From contig CAVTJK010000004.1 of NCBI GenBank assembly GCA_963734965.1, forward strand, positions 868,001-932,000: 64,000 nt of DNA, written 5' to 3'. This document shows positions 35,857-44,619 of this stretch, piece after piece. Source of the DNA: UBA4742 sp963734965 (GTDB lineage: Bacteria > Actinomycetota > Acidimicrobiia > Acidimicrobiales > Acidimicrobilacustridaceae). Position numbers and translations under genes: made by a program. The notes beneath the pieces are model-generated. The model saw nothing but the letters and a program-made list of their open reading frames with translations, did not search any database and was not told where the DNA came from. Positions within the stretch are counted from its first letter, which is position 1. Each line of letters starts with the position of its first letter.

Positions 35857-36897
35857 GTGATCGCGCCCTCGTCCTTCCACGACCTTCGGGAGGCCTACCG
35901 CCGGGGCGACGCCACGTGGGTCGTCGAGAACGCCCAACGCGTGCTCGACCAGCTCGACTCCGACACCAAGCACCACGAGCTCGTACCCGGCGTGCTGGTG
36001 CTGGTGGGTGGGGCCCTGGCCGGGCGCGAGCAGTACCTCGACGCCATCGCCTACCTGCACCGCGGCCTCGAAGAGCTGCCCGGCGCGCCCGCGTCGATCC
36101 GCGAGGTCGGCAAGGGCGAAGCCTTCGCCCTGATCGAGATCGACCTGCTGCTGCTCGTCGGCCGCTTCCACGAGGCGTGGGCCATCGTGGCGCAGCTGAC
36201 CGAGCCCGACCGGCCCCTCGAGGCGCGCCTCGGCGCGACCCGCGCCCACATCGCGCTGGCGGCGACCTTCGGGGACTTCGACACCGCGCAACAGTTGCTC
36301 AACACGGCCGCGGGGCTGGCCCAGCAGATCCGCAACCGGCTGCAGGCCGCCGTGGTCGACGGCGACCGCGCCGTGGTGCTGGCCCTGCAGGGTCGAGTCG
36401 TCGAAGCCGTCGCCCTGGCCGAGCAGATCCTGCCCAAGCTGGCCCGGCGCGGACCCGGCCCGCATCTGGCGTGGGGGGTGGCCCAGGCCATCACGGTGTC
36501 GACCACCATCGCCCGCCAAGCTGCCGAGCTGGGCGACGAACCGACAGCCGAGCGGTTCCTCGCCGGGATCGGTGCGGTGGCCACCGGCTCGGGCCGGACC
36601 TTCGACACGGCTCAGATCGCGCTGGCGCGCGGCGCCGTGTGGCGGGCCAGCGGCCATCTCGCCGAGGCCGAGGCGCCCTTGGCGACGGCCCGACGACAGT
36701 TCCTCGCGCTGGCCTGCGCGCCGGCGGCGGCGATGGCCCAGCTCGAGGAGGCGCGCCTGGCTCTCATCCGGGGCTACCAGGCGTCGTCGCGTCCGTTGTT
36801 CGAGCGGGCCCGCGCCGAGTTCGCCGCCCTCGGTCTGCAGCGCGAGGTGAGTCGCATCGACCGCACCTTGGCCTCGTCGACTCCCCCGCCGGGCTGA
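35857..36897 (+). CDS. TPR-like helical repeat protein
   Basis: A 346-residue all-helical protein starting at GTG 35857, made of repeated amphipathic helix pairs with TPR-like spacing (AYRRGDATWVVENAQRVLDQL, YLDAIAYLHRGLEEL, GDFDTAQQLLNTAAGLAQQI, GHLAEAEAPLATARRQF). No catalytic motif, signal peptide or membrane segment is seen. It probably serves as a protein-interaction scaffold or the sensor part of a regulator; no DNA-binding domain is present. It converges on the GntR gene with a three-base gap. Function is unknown. Confidence 0.7.
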   Translation: MIAPSSFHDLREAYRRGDATWVVENAQRVLDQLDSDTKHHELVPGVLVLVGGALAGREQYLDAIAYLHRGLEELPGAPASIREVGKGEAFALIEIDLLLLVGRFHEAWAIVAQLTEPDRPLEARLGATRAHIALAATFGDFDTAQQLLNTAAGLAQQIRNRLQAAVVDGDRAVVLALQGRVVEAVALAEQILPKLARRGPGPHLAWGVAQAITVSTTIARQAAELGDEPTAERFLAGIGAVATGSGRTFDTAQIALARGAVWRASGHLAEAEAPLATARRQFLALACAPAAAMAQLEEARLALIRGYQASSRPLFERARAEFAALGLQREVSRIDRTLASSTPPPG

Positions 36898-36900
36898 GCG

Positions 36901-37602
36901 TCAGCCCCCGGTGACGGCGGGGTCGTCGAAGAAGCCACGATCCTTGAACAACGTCACGACGAGGTCGCCCTGACGGCTGAGCATGTCCTCGTATCCGGCC
37001 GCGGCGGCGTCGGGATCGTCGGCCTTGACCGCCCGGGCGATGGCCAGCAGACCCTTCTTCTCGACCTCGATCGAGCCGGGAACCCACTTGAAGAAGTTCC
37101 CGGGGATCAGCCCCGGCAGCGCTCCCAACAAGACCCACAGCCGCGGCATCTGGGCGGCGGCAATGATCGCGTCGTGGAAGGCGAGGGTCAGCCGGGCGAC
37201 GTCGGTCGGATCCTCGGCGGTCCTCAGCTCCTTCACCAACGGTGCGAGACGCGACGAGAGGTGCGGCTCTCGCCCGAGCGCGTACCGCGCCGCCGTTCCG
37301 TAGAGCAGGGCGAAGAGGGCGTAGTGGTCGCGGACGCCTCGCTCGTCGAACCCGTTCACGAAGGCGCCGCGGTGTGGCTCGAGGGTCACCCATCCCTCCC
37401 GCTCGAGGACGATCAGGGCCTCGCGCACGGGGATGCGACTCATCCCCAGCGCCGCCGCGACCTCAGCTTGGGGCACTCGATCGCCCGGTCGGAGCCGCCC
37501 CTCGAAGACGAGGCGGCGGATGAACAAGGCGGCGCGGTCGCCGCTCGTGAGCCGAACCGGCAGCTCATCGACGAGCGGATCGGCCGTCAGGACGACAGCC
37601 AC
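36901..37602 (-). CDS. GntR-family (FadR/FCD) transcriptional regulator
   Basis: A 233-residue regulator. The winged helix-turn-helix covers IRRLVFEGRLRPGDRVPQAEVAAALGMSRIPVREAL (about 28-63), followed by the LEREGWVTLEPHRGAFV wing. The rest is an alpha-helical FCD-like ligand domain. It overlaps the end of the solute-binding gene by 16 bases, so the two are co-transcribed. It probably controls uptake of the solute bound by that protein. Confidence 0.9.
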   Translation of the reverse strand: MAVVLTADPLVDELPVRLTSGDRAALFIRRLVFEGRLRPGDRVPQAEVAAALGMSRIPVREALIVLEREGWVTLEPHRGAFVNGFDERGVRDHYALFALLYGTAARYALGREPHLSSRLAPLVKELRTAEDPTDVARLTLAFHDAIIAAAQMPRLWVLLGALPGLIPGNFFKWVPGSIEVEKKGLLAIARAVKADDPDAAAAGYEDMLSRQGDLVVTLFKDRGFFDDPAVTGG

Positions 37603-39290
37603 AGCTCACCGAGCCACGTCTTCGGCTCGAAGTTGCCGAAGCCCACGTCCCGGGCGGTGTTGAGGCCCTTGACGCTCGGGTCGGCGATGAGGCTGTAGGG
37701 CGTGCGGTACAGCCAGACGTCGATGGCCGCTGCGTTGAGCTGGTGGACCATGTCCGTGTAGGCCGCCTTGCGGTGATCGGCATACCCGTCAGCGCGGCCC
37801 ACGGCCAGATCGTGGTCGACCTGTGCGTTGGCGTAGAGCGAGAAGTTGATGTTGATCGCCCCGACGCCCTTGATCGTGCTCGACGACCAGTACGGGAAGT
37901 CGTTGTCGGGATCCGGATAGTTGTAGATCGGGCCGTAGACGGCCTCGAAGCTGCTGCTGACCAGCTGCTTGATGAGGGCGACCTGATCCATCATCTGCAG
38001 ATCGGCGGTGATGCCGACCTTCTTCCACTGCGCCTGGAGAGCCTGCACGTTGCGAGCCCGATCGAGCCCGGACACGGCGATCATCGTGAACTTGAGCGAG
38101 GTGGCCCCCGTCTCCTTCTCGTACTCGCGGAGCTCGGCCTTGGCCTTGTCGGGGTGATAGCCGACATAGCCGTTCTGGTCCTCGGGCGAGCCCCAGACGC
38201 TGCTCGGCGCCCACGGGCCGGTGGCGGTGGCGACGTTGGCACCCTGCAGGGCCGCCACCTGCTTCTGGTCAGTCGCGTAGGTGAGGGCCAGTCGGGCATG
38301 GATGTTGTTGAACGGGTTGGGGACGCCGTTGATCGACGCAACCGTGTTGGTCTTGACGTCCACCGGCTCGCTGGTCCAGTCCTTCACGACGGTGTAGCTC
38401 GACGACAAGCGGTTGGCGTCGATGGCATCGGTCGTGAGGATCATGTTCACGTCGCCGCTCTTGAGGGCGGCGACCCGCGTGGCCTCGTCGGTCATGACCC
38501 GGAACTCGATCGAATCGAGATGGGGCAGACCCTTGCGCCAATAGGTCGTGTTCTTCTTGGCCTTGAACGAGCCGCCCGGAGTCCAGCTGACGAAGACGAA
38601 CGGGCCCGTCCCGACTGGTTGGGTCGCGCCGCCGTCGGACGAGTGGATCATGGCCGGCGCCATCATCAGCGCGGCGCCGCCGTCGAGGTAGCTCGACGGG
38701 AAGGCCGCCCATGGTTGGGTCAGGTTCACCACGACCGTGAGCGGACCGGTGACCTCGACGCTCTTGACCAGCGGCCCCAGCACCTGGCCCGACAGCGCAC
38801 CGTGCTGATAGGTGTCGAGGTTGAGCTTCACGGCGTTGGCGTCGAGCGGTTCACCGTTCGAGAACGTGACCCCCGGTCGGATGTTGAGCTGCCACTTGTC
38901 GAAGGCGGCGTCAGCGATCCACGAGCTGGCCAGGTAGGGATCGGCCCCGCCCTTGGCGTTGAGCTTGGCCAAGGGCTCGAGCACCGAGCCGCCGACGATG
39001 CTGCCCGCGGCTGCCCACTCGGCGGTGGCGGCGTTCCACGAGTCGGACTCGGCGTCGACCGCGACCACCAGGGTTCCACCGTTCTTCGGGACTTCGTTGT
39101 CCGGCTCGCGACCATCGAGCTTCGCGGTGGTGCCGCTCGTGTGGTCGGTGGTCGCCGTGCCACACCCGACGGCCAGGAAGGCCATGGCCAACAGGACCGC
39201 GACCATCGTCCGAATCCGCCGCGAACGGACACCGCGCGCGGCCCGCGCCCGTTCGTCTTGTCCTGCCGCTGCCACTGCGATCTCCGACAT
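37587..39290 (-). CDS. ABC solute-binding lipoprotein, family 5 (peptide/nickel type)
   Basis: About 567 residues from ATG 39290; an ATG six codons earlier is possible. A basic N-terminus (RSRRIRT), a hydrophobic stretch and lipobox LAVGC near residue 37-41 mark export and lipid anchoring. The mature part carries SBP_bac_5 features such as NIRPGVTFSNGEPLDANAVKLNLD. Relatives bind oligopeptides, opines, nickel or other solutes for an ABC importer. No permease or ATPase gene is adjacent, so it is an orphan here. The GntR gene follows. Confidence 0.9.
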   Translation of the reverse strand: MSEIAVAAAGQDERARAARGVRSRRIRTMVAVLLAMAFLAVGCGTATTDHTSGTTAKLDGREPDNEVPKNGGTLVVAVDAESDSWNAATAEWAAAGSIVGGSVLEPLAKLNAKGGADPYLASSWIADAAFDKWQLNIRPGVTFSNGEPLDANAVKLNLDTYQHGALSGQVLGPLVKSVEVTGPLTVVVNLTQPWAAFPSSYLDGGAALMMAPAMIHSSDGGATQPVGTGPFVFVSWTPGGSFKAKKNTTYWRKGLPHLDSIEFRVMTDEATRVAALKSGDVNMILTTDAIDANRLSSSYTVVKDWTSEPVDVKTNTVASINGVPNPFNNIHARLALTYATDQKQVAALQGANVATATGPWAPSSVWGSPEDQNGYVGYHPDKAKAELREYEKETGATSLKFTMIAVSGLDRARNVQALQAQWKKVGITADLQMMDQVALIKQLVSSSFEAVYGPIYNYPDPDNDFPYWSSSTIKGVGAININFSLYANAQVDHDLAVGRADGYADHRKAAYTDMVHQLNAAAIDVWLYRTPYSLIADPSVKGLNTARDVGFGNFEPKTWLGELWLSS

Positions 39291-39352
39291 GGCCCACGCT
39301 CCGAGCATCGAGGTTCACTGGGCATCGGAGCGGCGCCGGGTGCGCTGTAGGA

Positions 39353-39365
39353 GATATGCAATATC
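39353..39365. promoter_or_regulatory. AT-rich palindrome upstream of solute-binding gene
   Basis: GATATGCAATATC has five-base arms around GCA, and TCTGCAGA follows at 39369-39376. The position, 63 bases before the solute-binding start, suits a GntR operator; this is inference. Confidence 0.4.
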
Positions 39366-39401
39366 CGGTCTGCAGATGATTCGGACGACCCACGTGTGGA
39401 C

Positions 39402-39416
39402 CTAACGACCCGTCAG
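39402..39416. promoter_or_regulatory. CTGACGnnnCGTCAG-type operator before DUF35-thiolase
   Basis: CTAACGACCCGTCAG has one mismatch. The right arm with its flank (GACCCGTCAGAAA) is identical to the site before fadE30. It is 60 bases before the DUF35 start. Confidence 0.6.
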
Positions 39417-39475
39417 AAACCCGTGCCGGGTCGGCTAACGTGTCGGGGCTCGCCCGCCAACGCCAGGGAGGTCCC

Positions 39476-39957
39476 GTGGCCGGCAAGACCCAGGTGCCCG
39501 CCATCGAAGGATGGTTCACCCTCGACCCTGACCGGCCCGCCCTGCTGGGCAGCCGGTGCACGTCGTGCCAGGGCGTGTTCTTCCCCCGCGAGACCTCGTT
39601 CTGTCGCAAGCCGCGACTGCACGGGCCGCGAGTTCGACGAGATCGAGCTGAGCCGTACCGGCACGATCTGGTCGTTCACCGACAACCGGTACCAGCCGCC
39701 CCCGCCCTACGTCTCGGCCGAACCGTTCGAGCCCTACGCCATCGCCGCCGTCGAGCTGGCCGACCGAGCAGATGGTCGTGCTGGGCCAGCTCGTGCCCGG
39801 CGTCGACATCGCCGACCTGCACGCCGGCCAACGCGTCGAGCTCGTGCTCGGGACGCTCTACAGCGACGACGAGCACGAGTACCTCGTCTGGAAGTGGCAG
39901 CCGATCGACGACAAGGTCCCGGCAGCGACGGCCACCGGATCGGAGGTTCCATCATGA
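39476..39957 (+). CDS. DUF35 zinc-ribbon/OB-fold acyl-CoA protein (two frame changes)
   Basis: About 160 residues from GTG 39476, preceded by GGGAGG. The rubredoxin-like zinc ribbon is SRCTSCQGVFFPRETSFC followed by a second pair, and the OB-fold tail is FEPYAIAAVELA, then MVVLGQLVPGVDIADL. Frame changes occur near 39612 and 39765; both fit one extra C. DUF35 proteins bind thiolase-like partners as accessory subunits, as in the Ltp2-ChsH2 steroid aldolase. The last codon overlaps the thiolase ATG (ATGA), consistent with a complex. Confidence 0.82.
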
Positions 39958-41155
39958 GCGACCACGAGGTCGCGGTGCTCGGCGTGGGCATGCACCCATG
40001 GGGCAAGTGGGGCCGCAACTTCGTCGAGTACGGCATCGTCGCCGCCCAGGCGGCACTGGCCGACGCCGGACTGACCGTGGGACGACGTCGCAGTTCGTCG
40101 CCGGAGCCGACACCATCCGCAACGGCTATCCGGGCTTCATCGCCGGTGCCACCTTCAGCCAGGCGCTCGGCTGGCAGGGCAACCGCGTGGCCAGCTGCTA
40201 CGCGGCCTGCGCGTCGGGCGCCCAGGCCCTGAACATCGCCCGGGCCCAGATCCTGGCCGGGCTGTGCGACGTGGCCCTCGTCGTCGGCGCCGACACGACG
40301 CCGAAGGGCTTCTTCGCGCCGGTCGGCGGCGACCGACCCGACGATCCGGACTGGCTGCGCTTCCGGCTGCTCGGCGCGACCAATCCGACCTACTTCGCGC
40401 TGTACGCCCGCCGGCGCATGGAGCGCTACGGCGCCACCGCCCGAGGACTTCGCCCAGGTGCGGGCCAAGAACAGCCGCCACGGCGCGGCCAACCCCAACG
40501 CTCGCTACCCCAAGGAGTTCGCCGTCGACGACGTCATGGCGTCGCCGGTCGTCGCCGATCCGCTGCACCTGCTCGAGATCTGCGCCACGTCCGACGGCGG
40601 CGCCGCCGTGGTGCTCACCAGCACCGAGTTCGCTCGGCGCCACCAGGCGGCGACCCCGGTGCAGCGTCGCCGCCATCTCGACGGTCACGCCCACCTATCC
40701 CCAGACCGTGCTCGAGCTCCCGGCTTTCGCCACCGACTCCGCCGCCGGCGGTCGGCGCGCCCGGCTCGCCCGTTCCGCGACAGCATCGCCCACGCCGCCT
40801 ACGAGGAGGCCGGCCTCGAGCCCGTCCGACCTCGACCTGGCCGAGGTCTACGACCTGTCCTCGGCCCTCGAGCTCGACTGGTACGAGAACATCGGCCTCT
40901 GCGCCGAGGGCGAGGCCGAGCGACTGCTCAACGACGGCGACACCGAGATCGGCGGCCGCATCCCGGTCAACCCGAGCGGCGGCCTGGCCTGCTTCGGCGA
41001 GGCCATCCCGGCCCAGGCCCTGGCCCAGGTGTGTGAGATCACGTGGCAGCTGCGGGGCCAGGCCGACCGGCCGCCAGGTCGAGGGCGCCCGCGCCGGCCT
41101 CACCGTGAACCAGGGCCTCTTCGGCCACGGTTCGTCGGTCCTGCTCACCCGCTGA
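39954..41155 (+). CDS. SCP2/Ltp-type thiolase partner of DUF35 (about seven frame changes)
   Basis: About 400 residues recovered from three frames. HEVAVLGVGMHPWGKWGRNF starts it, NRVASCYAACASGAQAL covers the nucleophile region, AEVYDLSSALELDWYENIG replaces the usual NEAF block, and NPSGGLACFGEAIPAQ and NQGLFGHGSSVLL end it. This pattern is that of lipid-transfer-protein thiolases, which with DUF35 partners act as thiolases or aldolases on steroid side chains. Frame changes are seen near 40085, 40440, 40670, 40750, 40780, 40825 and 41075, far too many for a functional gene unless they are sequencing errors. Confidence 0.8.
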
Positions 41156-41167
41156 CCGCCGCCCCTC

Positions 41168-41221
41168 GACCTGTCGCGGACCGCCCGCGACGCGCTCGCG
41201 GGCGATCGCCACCGACAGGTC
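41168..41221. terminator. Nested inverted repeat after the thiolase
   Basis: The outer arms GACCTGTCG and CGACAGGTC are perfect over nine bases. Within them GCCCGCGA and TCGCGGGC form a second perfect eight-base hairpin with loop CGCGC. It starts 13 bases after the thiolase stop. There is no T tract, so it may act as a terminator or a processing barrier. Confidence 0.6.
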
Positions 41222-41254
41222 CGCCGCGTCCCTGGCGCCCGCCGCTTCTTGAAG

Positions 41255-41300
41255 CGCATACTTATGTCATGTTGCTCATAGATATTTGTATTTGCATCAT
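41255..41300 (+). promoter_or_regulatory. AT-rich promoter candidate for the NfeD-SPFH genes
   Basis: A roughly 45-base stretch including CATAGATATTTGTATTTGC is strikingly AT-rich compared with the rest of the window. It precedes the NfeD-like ORF by about 100 bases. I cannot place -35/-10 elements with certainty. Confidence 0.4.
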
Positions 41301-41401
41301 GGAGCAGTTGTGCCATACTGGTCGGCGAGCTGGACGTGGCAGGATTGCCCTCCCAGTTCGTCCCCCGACGGCCCAGGCCAGCAGGAGCGGAGAAGACGGC
41401 G

Positions 41402-41615
41402 ATGGCAGACCAACGGATGATCGGGAAGAGCGGTCGGGTGACCGGCCGCATCGGCCCGGATCGCTCTGGGCGAGGTGATGATCCCGATCCGCGGCGGCAC
41501 CGAGGCGTTCAACGCCTACGCCGTCGACCGGGCGACGAGATCGTCACCGTCGGCACCGAGGTCGTCGTCGTCGAGTACCACCCGCCGCGCACTGTGGTCG
41601 TCGACCACCATGTAG
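41402..41615 (+). CDS. Short NfeD-like OB-fold protein (frame changes)
   Basis: About 70 residues. MIGKSGRVTGRIGP starts it, and the next frame gives ALGEVMIPIRGGTEAFNAYAVD. A third gives GDEIVTVGTEVVVVEYHPPRTVVV. Together they match the soluble C-terminal NfeD OB domain (xGKxGxVxGxxxPxGxVxIxGxxxxAxA...I..Gx.V.VVxxxGxxLxV). Such short NfeD proteins are regularly encoded beside SPFH proteins, and an SPFH gene follows here. The exact 3' end is uncertain because of at least two indels; TAG at 41613-41615 is a candidate. Confidence 0.6.
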
Positions 41616-41656
41616 GACCGCACGAGGCCGGCGTCAGTCGACAACGGAGGAACGAC

Positions 41657-43189
41657 ATGACCACCCTGTACGTCATCGGCGGCGCCGTGATCGTCGGCCT
41701 GATCGTCGCTCATCATCATCTTCAAGGCCATGTGGCGCGTCGCCGAGCCCAACGAGGCGCTGATCATCTCGGGCCTGCGCCACCAGAGCGCGCCCGACGC
41801 CGTCGAGGCGAGCCTGGGCTTCAAGATCGTCACCGGCAAGGGCACGCTCGTGTTCCCCGGCGTGCAGGTCGTGCGCAAGCTGTCGCTCGACCTGCGCGAG
41901 GCCGACCTGGCCATCGAGTGCGTCACCCACCAGGGCATCCCGCTCGGCATCCGGGGCGTCGTCATCTACAAGGTCGGCGACGACTTCGCGTCCATCGCCA
42001 ACGCGGCCCGCCGCTTCCTCGACCAGCAGGCCCAGATGGACCAGCGGGTGCACAACGTGTTCGCCGGCCACCTGCGCGCCATCGTCGGCAACATGACGGT
42101 CGAGGAGATGATCCGCGACCGCGAGAAGCTCACCCAGCTCACCCGCGAGTCGTCGGGCACCGAGATGGAGAAGCTCGGCCTGATCGTCGACTCGCTGCAG
42201 ATCCAGGAGATCGAGGACCCGACCGGCTACATCAAGAACCTCGGCCGCCCCCACGCCGCCGCGGTCGAGAGCCAGGCCCGCATCGCCCAGGCCGACGCCG
42301 ACCGCCAGGCCACCGAGAAGGAGCAGGAGGCCGAGGCGCTCAAGGCCGAGGCCCGACGCACCAGCCAGGTCAAGCAGGCCGGCTTCTCGGCCGAGGTCGA
42401 CCAGGCCGCGGCCATGGCCCGCCAGGCCGGGCCGAAGTCCGAGGCCCAGGCCACCCAGGAGGTCGTGGTCGAGCAGACCAAGGTGGCCGAGCTGGAGGCC
42501 GAGCGCGAGGAGCAGCGCCTGCAGGCCACCGTGCGCAAGCCGGCCGACGCCAAGGCCTACGAGACGGTCACCCTGGCCAAGGCCGAGCGCGACGCCCGCA
42601 TCGCCCACGCCGAGGCCCAGGCCCAGGAGGTCGAGCTGCGAGGCCAAGGCCAACGCCGACCGGGTCAAGGTCGAGGCCGCGGCCGCAGGCCGAGCAGGTC
42701 ACGCTGGCCGCCGGCGCCGAGGCCGAGCACGTGCAAGCTCGAGGCCGGCGCCCAGGCCGAGGCGACCCGCAACATCGGCCAGGCCGAGGCCGACGCCACC
42801 CAGGCCAAGGGCCTGGCCGAGGGCGAGGCGGTGCGGGCCAAGGGCATGGCCGAGGCCGAGGCCATCAAGGCCCGGGCCGACGCCCTGGCCGAGAACCAGG
42901 ACGCGGTCATCGGCCAGCAGCTGGCCGAGAACTGGCCGGCCATCGTCGAGGCGGCGGCCAAGCCGTTCGGCGACATCGACCAGATGATCGTGCTCAACGG
43001 CGCCACCGGCCTGAGCGACGCGCTGGCCCAGGCGCTCAGCCAGGGCGTGGCCGGCATGCAGATGGCCCGCAGCCATGCTCAAGGGCGGCTCACGGGAGGG
43101 CGAGGCCACCAACGGCAGCGGCTCGGCCAAGGCCCACCCGAGCGAACCGGCGGCCGTGGGCGCGGCCGCTCGACGCCGCCGGAGCCTGA
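41657..43189 (+). CDS. SPFH/band 7 flotillin-like protein (several frame changes)
   Basis: About 500 residues. ATG 41657 follows GGAGG and opens a membrane anchor TTLYVIGGAVIVGLIV, then IIFKAMWRVAEPNEALIISG. The SPFH domain runs to about 41730-42240. A long Ala/Glu/Lys-rich coiled coil (repeated EAxA/QAxA) follows, then the flotillin C-terminus around MIVLNGATGLSDALAQALSQG. Frame changes lie near 41711, 42642, 42690, 42735 and 43073. Flotillins scaffold membrane microdomains; with NfeD the pair resembles the YuaFG/floT unit. The 3' end is somewhere between 43189 and 43256. Confidence 0.82.
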   Translation: MTTLYVIGGAVIVGLIVAHHHLQGHVARRRAQRGADHLGPAPPERARRRRGEPGLQDRHRQGHARVPRRAGRAQAVARPARGRPGHRVRHPPGHPARHPGRRHLQGRRRLRVHRQRGPPLPRPAGPDGPAGAQRVRRPPARHRRQHDGRGDDPRPREAHPAHPRVVGHRDGEARPDRRLAADPGDRGPDRLHQEPRPPPRRRGREPGPHRPGRRRPPGHREGAGGRGAQGRGPTHQPGQAGRLLGRGRPGRGHGPPGRAEVRGPGHPGGRGRADQGGRAGGRARGAAPAGHRAQAGRRQGLRDGHPGQGRARRPHRPRRGPGPGGRAARPRPTPTGSRSRPRPQAEQVTLAAGAEAEHVQARGRRPGRGDPQHRPGRGRRHPGQGPGRGRGGAGQGHGRGRGHQGPGRRPGREPGRGHRPAAGRELAGHRRGGGQAVRRHRPDDRAQRRHRPERRAGPGAQPGRGRHADGPQPCSRAAHGRARPPTAAARPRPTRANRRPWARPLDAAGA

Positions 43190-43256
43190 CGCGCGGCTCA
43201 CATCCTGGGACCGACCCCGGCCATCGGGTCGCACGCGCGCGGTCGCGTGCGGCCCG

Positions 43257-43803
43257 ATGAGCAAGGGAGCGGACGCCGCCCGAAGACCGACGAGCTGCGT
43301 CGGGGCTATCGCCGCCCGGTGCGCTCGCGATCGGGCGTTCTGGGTCGCCGATCGGCCTGACCGCCCTCGTCGTCGTGGCCGAGTTCGCCCTGTCGAGTCC
43401 GAGCACGCCCTCGGGTGGGTGGCCTTCGGCCTGATCGCGCCTGGCCGTCGCCGTCGTCGTCGTGAGCCTGGTGGGCGTCGCGGTCGGCACGTTCCGAGGC
43501 TTCTCCGACGGCTGGCGCTCGTGCCCATCGGTCCCGCCACGCCCCGAACCGACGGCGACCGACGCCGGCTGGTCAGAGACGCGGCCGATCTCGACGACGA
43601 GCCCGATCGCGAGCCGGCCACCGACGCGGCCGGTCCCGCCCTTCCCCGCCGGCCGTGCCCGACTCGGTCAAGAACCTGGCGGCCGCCGCGGCTCGATCGG
43701 ATCGTCGGCCCGCAAGCCGACCGGCGCCGACGTGGATCGCACGGCCCGGGCCCTGGGGCGAGCGGCCGGCGCCGCCAAGCGCGCCTACCGCAAGGACGAC
43801 TGA
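43257..43803 (+). CDS. Small membrane protein downstream of flotillin (several frame changes)
   Basis: Starts probably at ATG 43257 (MSKGADAA, then TDELRRGYRRPVRSRSG in a shifted frame). Two hydrophobic stretches are visible in different frames, LTALVVVAEFAL and AVAVVVVSLVGVAVGTF. The tail ends RALGRAAGAAKRAYRKDD. I do not recognise the family. At least three indels make the exact sequence unsafe. Proximity suggests it belongs to the NfeD-SPFH unit. Confidence 0.5.
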
Positions 43804-43832
43804 CCCGGCCGCCGCTCCGTCGCGTCGGCCGG

Positions 43833-44611
43833 CTAGGCGTGCTGGCTGCTGACCGACACGATCTCGCCGGTCAGGTAGGACGAGTAGTCGCTGGCCAGGA
43901 AGACGATCACGTTGGCGATCTCCCACGGCTCGGCGGCGACGGCCGAAGGCCTCGCGGGTGGTCAGCTCGTCGAGCAGGTCGTCGGAGGTGACCTTGGCCA
44001 GGAACGGGTGCATGGCCAGGCTGGGCGCCACCGCGTTGACCCGTACGCCCGACGGGGCCGCCTCGATGGCCGTGCAGCGGGTGAGGGCCATGACCCCGGC
44101 CTTGGCCGCGGCGTAGTGGGCCTGACCGGCCTGGGCCCGCCAGCCCAGCACCGAGGCGTTGTTGACGATCACGCCTCGACCTCGCGGCACCATGTGGGCC
44201 AGCGCCGCCCGGGTGGCGCGGAACGTCCCGGTCAGGGTGACGTCGAGCACGAGGCTCCACTGCTCGTCGGTCATGTCCACCACCTCGGCCGTGCCGCCCA
44301 GCCCGGCGTTGTTGACCAGCACGTCGATGTGGCCCAGCTCGTCGATCGCGCCGGGCGAACAGGCCGTCGATGTCGGCCTGGACGGTCACGTTGCAGCGCA
44401 CACCGACCACCCGGCGCCGGCCAGCTCGGAGAGCACGTCGGCCGTCTCGGCCGAGGCGACGCTCGTGGGCGTCGCTGACCAGGACGGTCGCCCCCTCCTC
44501 GATGCAGCGCCGCGCCACGGCCGAGCCGATGCCGGTCCCGGCCGCGGCGGTGACCACGACGGTGCGCCCTTCGAGCAGCCGGTGACCCTCGACGTAGGGA
44601 GGGACGGGCAC
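43833..44611 (-). CDS. ipdF: IpdF-like SDR of HIP-CoA degradation (several frame changes)
   Basis: About 258 residues from GTG 44611, with AGGAG just upstream. VPPYVEGHRLLEGRTVVVTAAAGTGIGSAVARR is a distinctive start: the glycine motif reads TAAAGTGIG rather than TGxxxGIG, as in IpdF relatives. NNAGLGGTAEVVDMTDEQW, NNASVLGWRAQ, YAAAKAGVMALTR and the end AEPWEIANVIVFLASDYSSYLTGEIV follow. IpdF oxidises a ring hydroxyl of HIP-CoA intermediates. Frame changes are near 43945, 44350, 44425 and 44470. It lies eight bases after fadE30, reproducing the mycobacterial ipdF/fadE30 adjacency. Confidence 0.85.
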
Positions 44612-44619
44612 AGGATCTC

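Noticed and set aside
41336..41656. A single 617-residue protein starting at 41336
   Set aside because: The frame links an NfeD-like fragment, the flotillin anchor and out-of-frame sequence by chance. A GGAGG-preceded ATG at 41657 and family matches support separate genes.
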